A stretch of DNA of 7,799 nucleotides from Promethearchaeota archaeon (GTDB lineage Archaea > Asgardarchaeota > Lokiarchaeia > Sigyniarchaeales > SOKP01), in assembly GCA_019894815.1 (NCBI GenBank), contig JAGXNU010000093.1:1-7799 (forward strand). Direction: 5' to 3'. A program made the position numbers and the translations under genes. The notes under the pieces are model-generated. The model made no database searches, was not told the origin of the DNA, and was given only the letters and a program-made list of their open reading frames with translations. The first letter of the stretch is position 1, and every line of letters begins with the position of its first letter. Shown here piece by piece: positions 6,381 through 7,799 of this stretch.

Positions 6381-6546
6381 GTACATGTATTAATAAGAAA
6401 AAATATTAAACACCAAAAATGTGTTAATTTGAATTAAGATTTAGTTTTACTAATAATTTGACGTTTTTTAGTGGAGTTGATTTCTTATATCTCTGAATAC
6501 TAAACTTATTCACAAACTCGCAGAACAATACGGCTATCTACCCTAT

Positions 6547-7452
6547 ATGATTGAAAGATATTTCCAATTTTTAGGAGGAGATCAAACTATTCAATTATTA
6601 AAAGCAAATGAAAAACCATTAACACCTTCAATTAGGGTAAACACGCTTAAAATCGCCAAAGATCTTCTAAAAGAAAGATTAGAAAACAAAGGGTTTAATT
6701 TAGAATCAATTGATTGGATTTATAATGGATTTAAAATTAGAAAATCTCCTTTTAATTTAGGATCAACTCACGAATATCTTCAAGGACTTTATTACATACA
6801 GAGTGTTGCTCCAATGTTACCTGCTATCATTCTCGACCCGAAACCAAGTGATGTTGTGATTGACATGTGCGCAGCTCCAGGGGGGAAAGCAACACACTTG
6901 GCACAAATCATGAACAACCAAGGAAATTTAATATTAATAGAAAGAAATAGAAAAAGGATACCTGCTTTAGAAATTAATCTTCGAAGAATGGGTGTTTCTA
7001 ATTCAATTATTATAAATGATGATTCCGTTAATCTGTCAAAATTGAATTTGAAGGCTGATAAGATTTTATTAGATGCTCCTTGTACTGGGGAGGGATTGAT
7101 CAGACAAGATCCTAGTAGAAAGAAAAATAAAACTATGAAAGATATTAATAAATTAAGCAATATTCAAATAAAGTTATTAAAAACTGGGTTAAATTCATTA
7201 AATCCCGGAGGACAACTATTATATAGTACTTGCTCAATTGCACCAGAAGAAAACGAATTAGTTATAGATGATGTGCTAAAAAATGAATCAGAGTTTACTA
7301 TTGTTAAATTACCAAGAAAATACGGCGTAGATGGAATAATTGACGTTTATAATAAAACTCTTAGAGTAGACATCAAGTATTCTCAGAGATTGTATCCTCA
7401 TATCAACAATACGATTGGTTTTTTTGTATGCTTAATTCAGCGGAATTTATGA
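6547..7452 (+). CDS. NOL1/NOP2/Sun (NSUN) family RNA cytosine-C5 methyltransferase
   Basis: It transfers a methyl group from S-adenosylmethionine to C5 of cytosine in tRNA or rRNA. Counting from ATG 6547, residues 1-80 match the RsmF/NSUN N-terminal region (SIRVNTLK at 28-35, SPFNLGSTHEYLQG). The SAM-binding motif I is DMCAAPGGKATHLAQ (106-120). Motif IV is DAPCTGEG (176-183, with C179). Motif VI is YSTCSIAPEENE (226-237, with nucleophile C229). RLYPHINNTIGFF (281-293) is the C-terminal motif. It is close to the Methanocaldococcus protein MJ0026 in my memory of that sequence. The exact target base cannot be read from the sequence. The frame upstream of ATG 6547 is open back to TGA 6478-6480, and its last part (HKLAEQYGYLPY) is typical of the family. 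The real N-terminus is therefore probably some 12-20 residues longer, yet no in-frame ATG, GTG or TTG lies there. A CTG (6493) or ATA (6487) start, or a one-base frameshift, is implied. Confidence 0.93.
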   Translation: MIERYFQFLGGDQTIQLLKANEKPLTPSIRVNTLKIAKDLLKERLENKGFNLESIDWIYNGFKIRKSPFNLGSTHEYLQGLYYIQSVAPMLPAIILDPKPSDVVIDMCAAPGGKATHLAQIMNNQGNLILIERNRKRIPALEINLRRMGVSNSIIINDDSVNLSKLNLKADKILLDAPCTGEGLIRQDPSRKKNKTMKDINKLSNIQIKLLKTGLNSLNPGGQLLYSTCSIAPEENELVIDDVLKNESEFTIVKLPRKYGVDGIIDVYNKTLRVDIKYSQRLYPHINNTIGFFVCLIQRNL

Positions 7453-7686
7453 TATAAAATCTTTGCTTCAAAGTGAAATAGCTTTATATTTGTTAAGGTT
7501 CAATTTTTATATTAAAATAAATAATTTTATGGAAATATTTTTAGGGATATCACATCATAAGGCTGAAATTTTTAGAGCCTCTTTTGGAAACCTTTCAAAA
7601 TTTATCTTGAATTGGAATCTAAAGAGGATGCAGATGTTAATGAATAATTGGTAAATTTGACTAAGATTAATAAAGATTGGGACAGC
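7453..7686 (+). other. Intergenic stretch with possible coding remnants
   Basis: This 234-base gap has no gene I can support. One frame is open to TAA 7652-7654 and contains ATG 7529 followed by MEIFLGISHHKAEIFRA. From about 7576 the frame shared with the next gene is open instead and reads KIYLELESKEDADVNE before TAA 7645-7647. Directly after that stop the same frame continues into the next gene. The acidic, charge-balanced segment looks coding-like, so a frameshifted or decayed 5' part of a gene is possible. Chance is equally acceptable in a sequence this short. Confidence 0.3.
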
Positions 7687-7799
7687 ATGAAAGAAAAAAT
7701 TATTTTTCCCCCCTTAAGTTTAGAAAATCCGAACGTACAGCGTGTTATCGCCATAGCGGAAGATGTGATGAATCAAAATAAGATACTCACTATAGAAAG
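7687..7799 (+). CDS. N-terminal fragment of an unknown protein
   Basis: The frame from ATG 7687 is open to the window edge, giving about 37 residues beginning MKEKIIFPPLSLENPNVQR and continuing VIAIAEDVMNQNKILTIE. The PNVQRVIAIAEDVM segment looks like an amphipathic helix and NKILTIE like the start of a second one, as in small helical or winged-helix domains. I do not recognise the family. Codon third positions are visibly richer in G and C (CCG, AAC, GTA CAG CGT, ATC GCC, GCG) than in the surrounding intergenic DNA, which supports real coding. In-frame TTG codons at 7648 and 7657 are alternative starts and would add LTKINKDWDS. No Shine-Dalgarno or clear TATA box marks any of them. Confidence 0.6.
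   Translation, partial: MKEKIIFPPLSLENPNVQRVIAIAEDVMNQNKILTIE

Noticed and set aside
6379..6389. Overlapping eight-base palindromes ATGTACAT and TACATGTA just after the + strand TATA-like box, a possible operator.
   Set aside because: The symmetry does not extend beyond eight bases, no second copy was seen, and no regulator gene is nearby.

Overview
The window is strongly AT-rich and looks like chromosomal DNA from an archaeon, most likely an Asgard archaeon of the Lokiarchaeia type. The evidence is indirect. Several genes start without a Shine-Dalgarno sequence, and some lie about 25 bases downstream of BRE/TATA-like boxes (clearest for the CYTH gene). The RNA methylase closely resembles the short archaeal NSUN proteins such as MJ0026. 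There is a cytosolic HEAT plus leucine-rich-repeat protein of a style common in Lokiarchaeal genomes. No rRNA, tRNA, CRISPR array, insertion sequence or phage gene was seen. The taxonomic call is an inference from gene content.

Layout from left to right. A partial gene at the left edge (1-344, +) encodes the left-handed beta-helix tail of a probable sugar-phosphate nucleotidyltransferase. Next on the same strand come a HEAT/LRR protein (422-1765), a complete NAD+-dependent DNA ligase (1861-3840) and a small basic protein of unknown function (3886-4200). A TM1586-type nitroreductase (4206-5069, -) converges on the small protein; only five bases separate the two genes, and a hairpin spans both stop codons. 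An AT-rich gap of about 395 bases follows, then a 71-residue unknown protein with a Shine-Dalgarno (5465-5680, +). This converges on a CYTH/class IV adenylate cyclase-like protein (5696-6316, -). That gene diverges from an NSUN-family RNA cytosine-C5 methyltransferase (6547-7452, +), whose coding signal clearly runs upstream of its first ATG. After a gap with traces of coding sequence, the start of an unknown protein runs off the right edge (7687-7799, +).

The genes do not form an obvious single pathway. The one plausible functional pairing is the ligase with the small basic protein 45 bases downstream, and this rests on proximity alone. The most notable content is a full-length bacterial-type NAD+ ligase in an apparently archaeal context, where ATP-dependent ligases are the rule. 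It carries an extra polar N-terminal tail that begins with a motif resembling a PCNA-interacting box. The other points worth checking are the missing standard start codon of the NSUN gene and the uncharacterised 104-residue protein. I found no convincing new multi-gene system.
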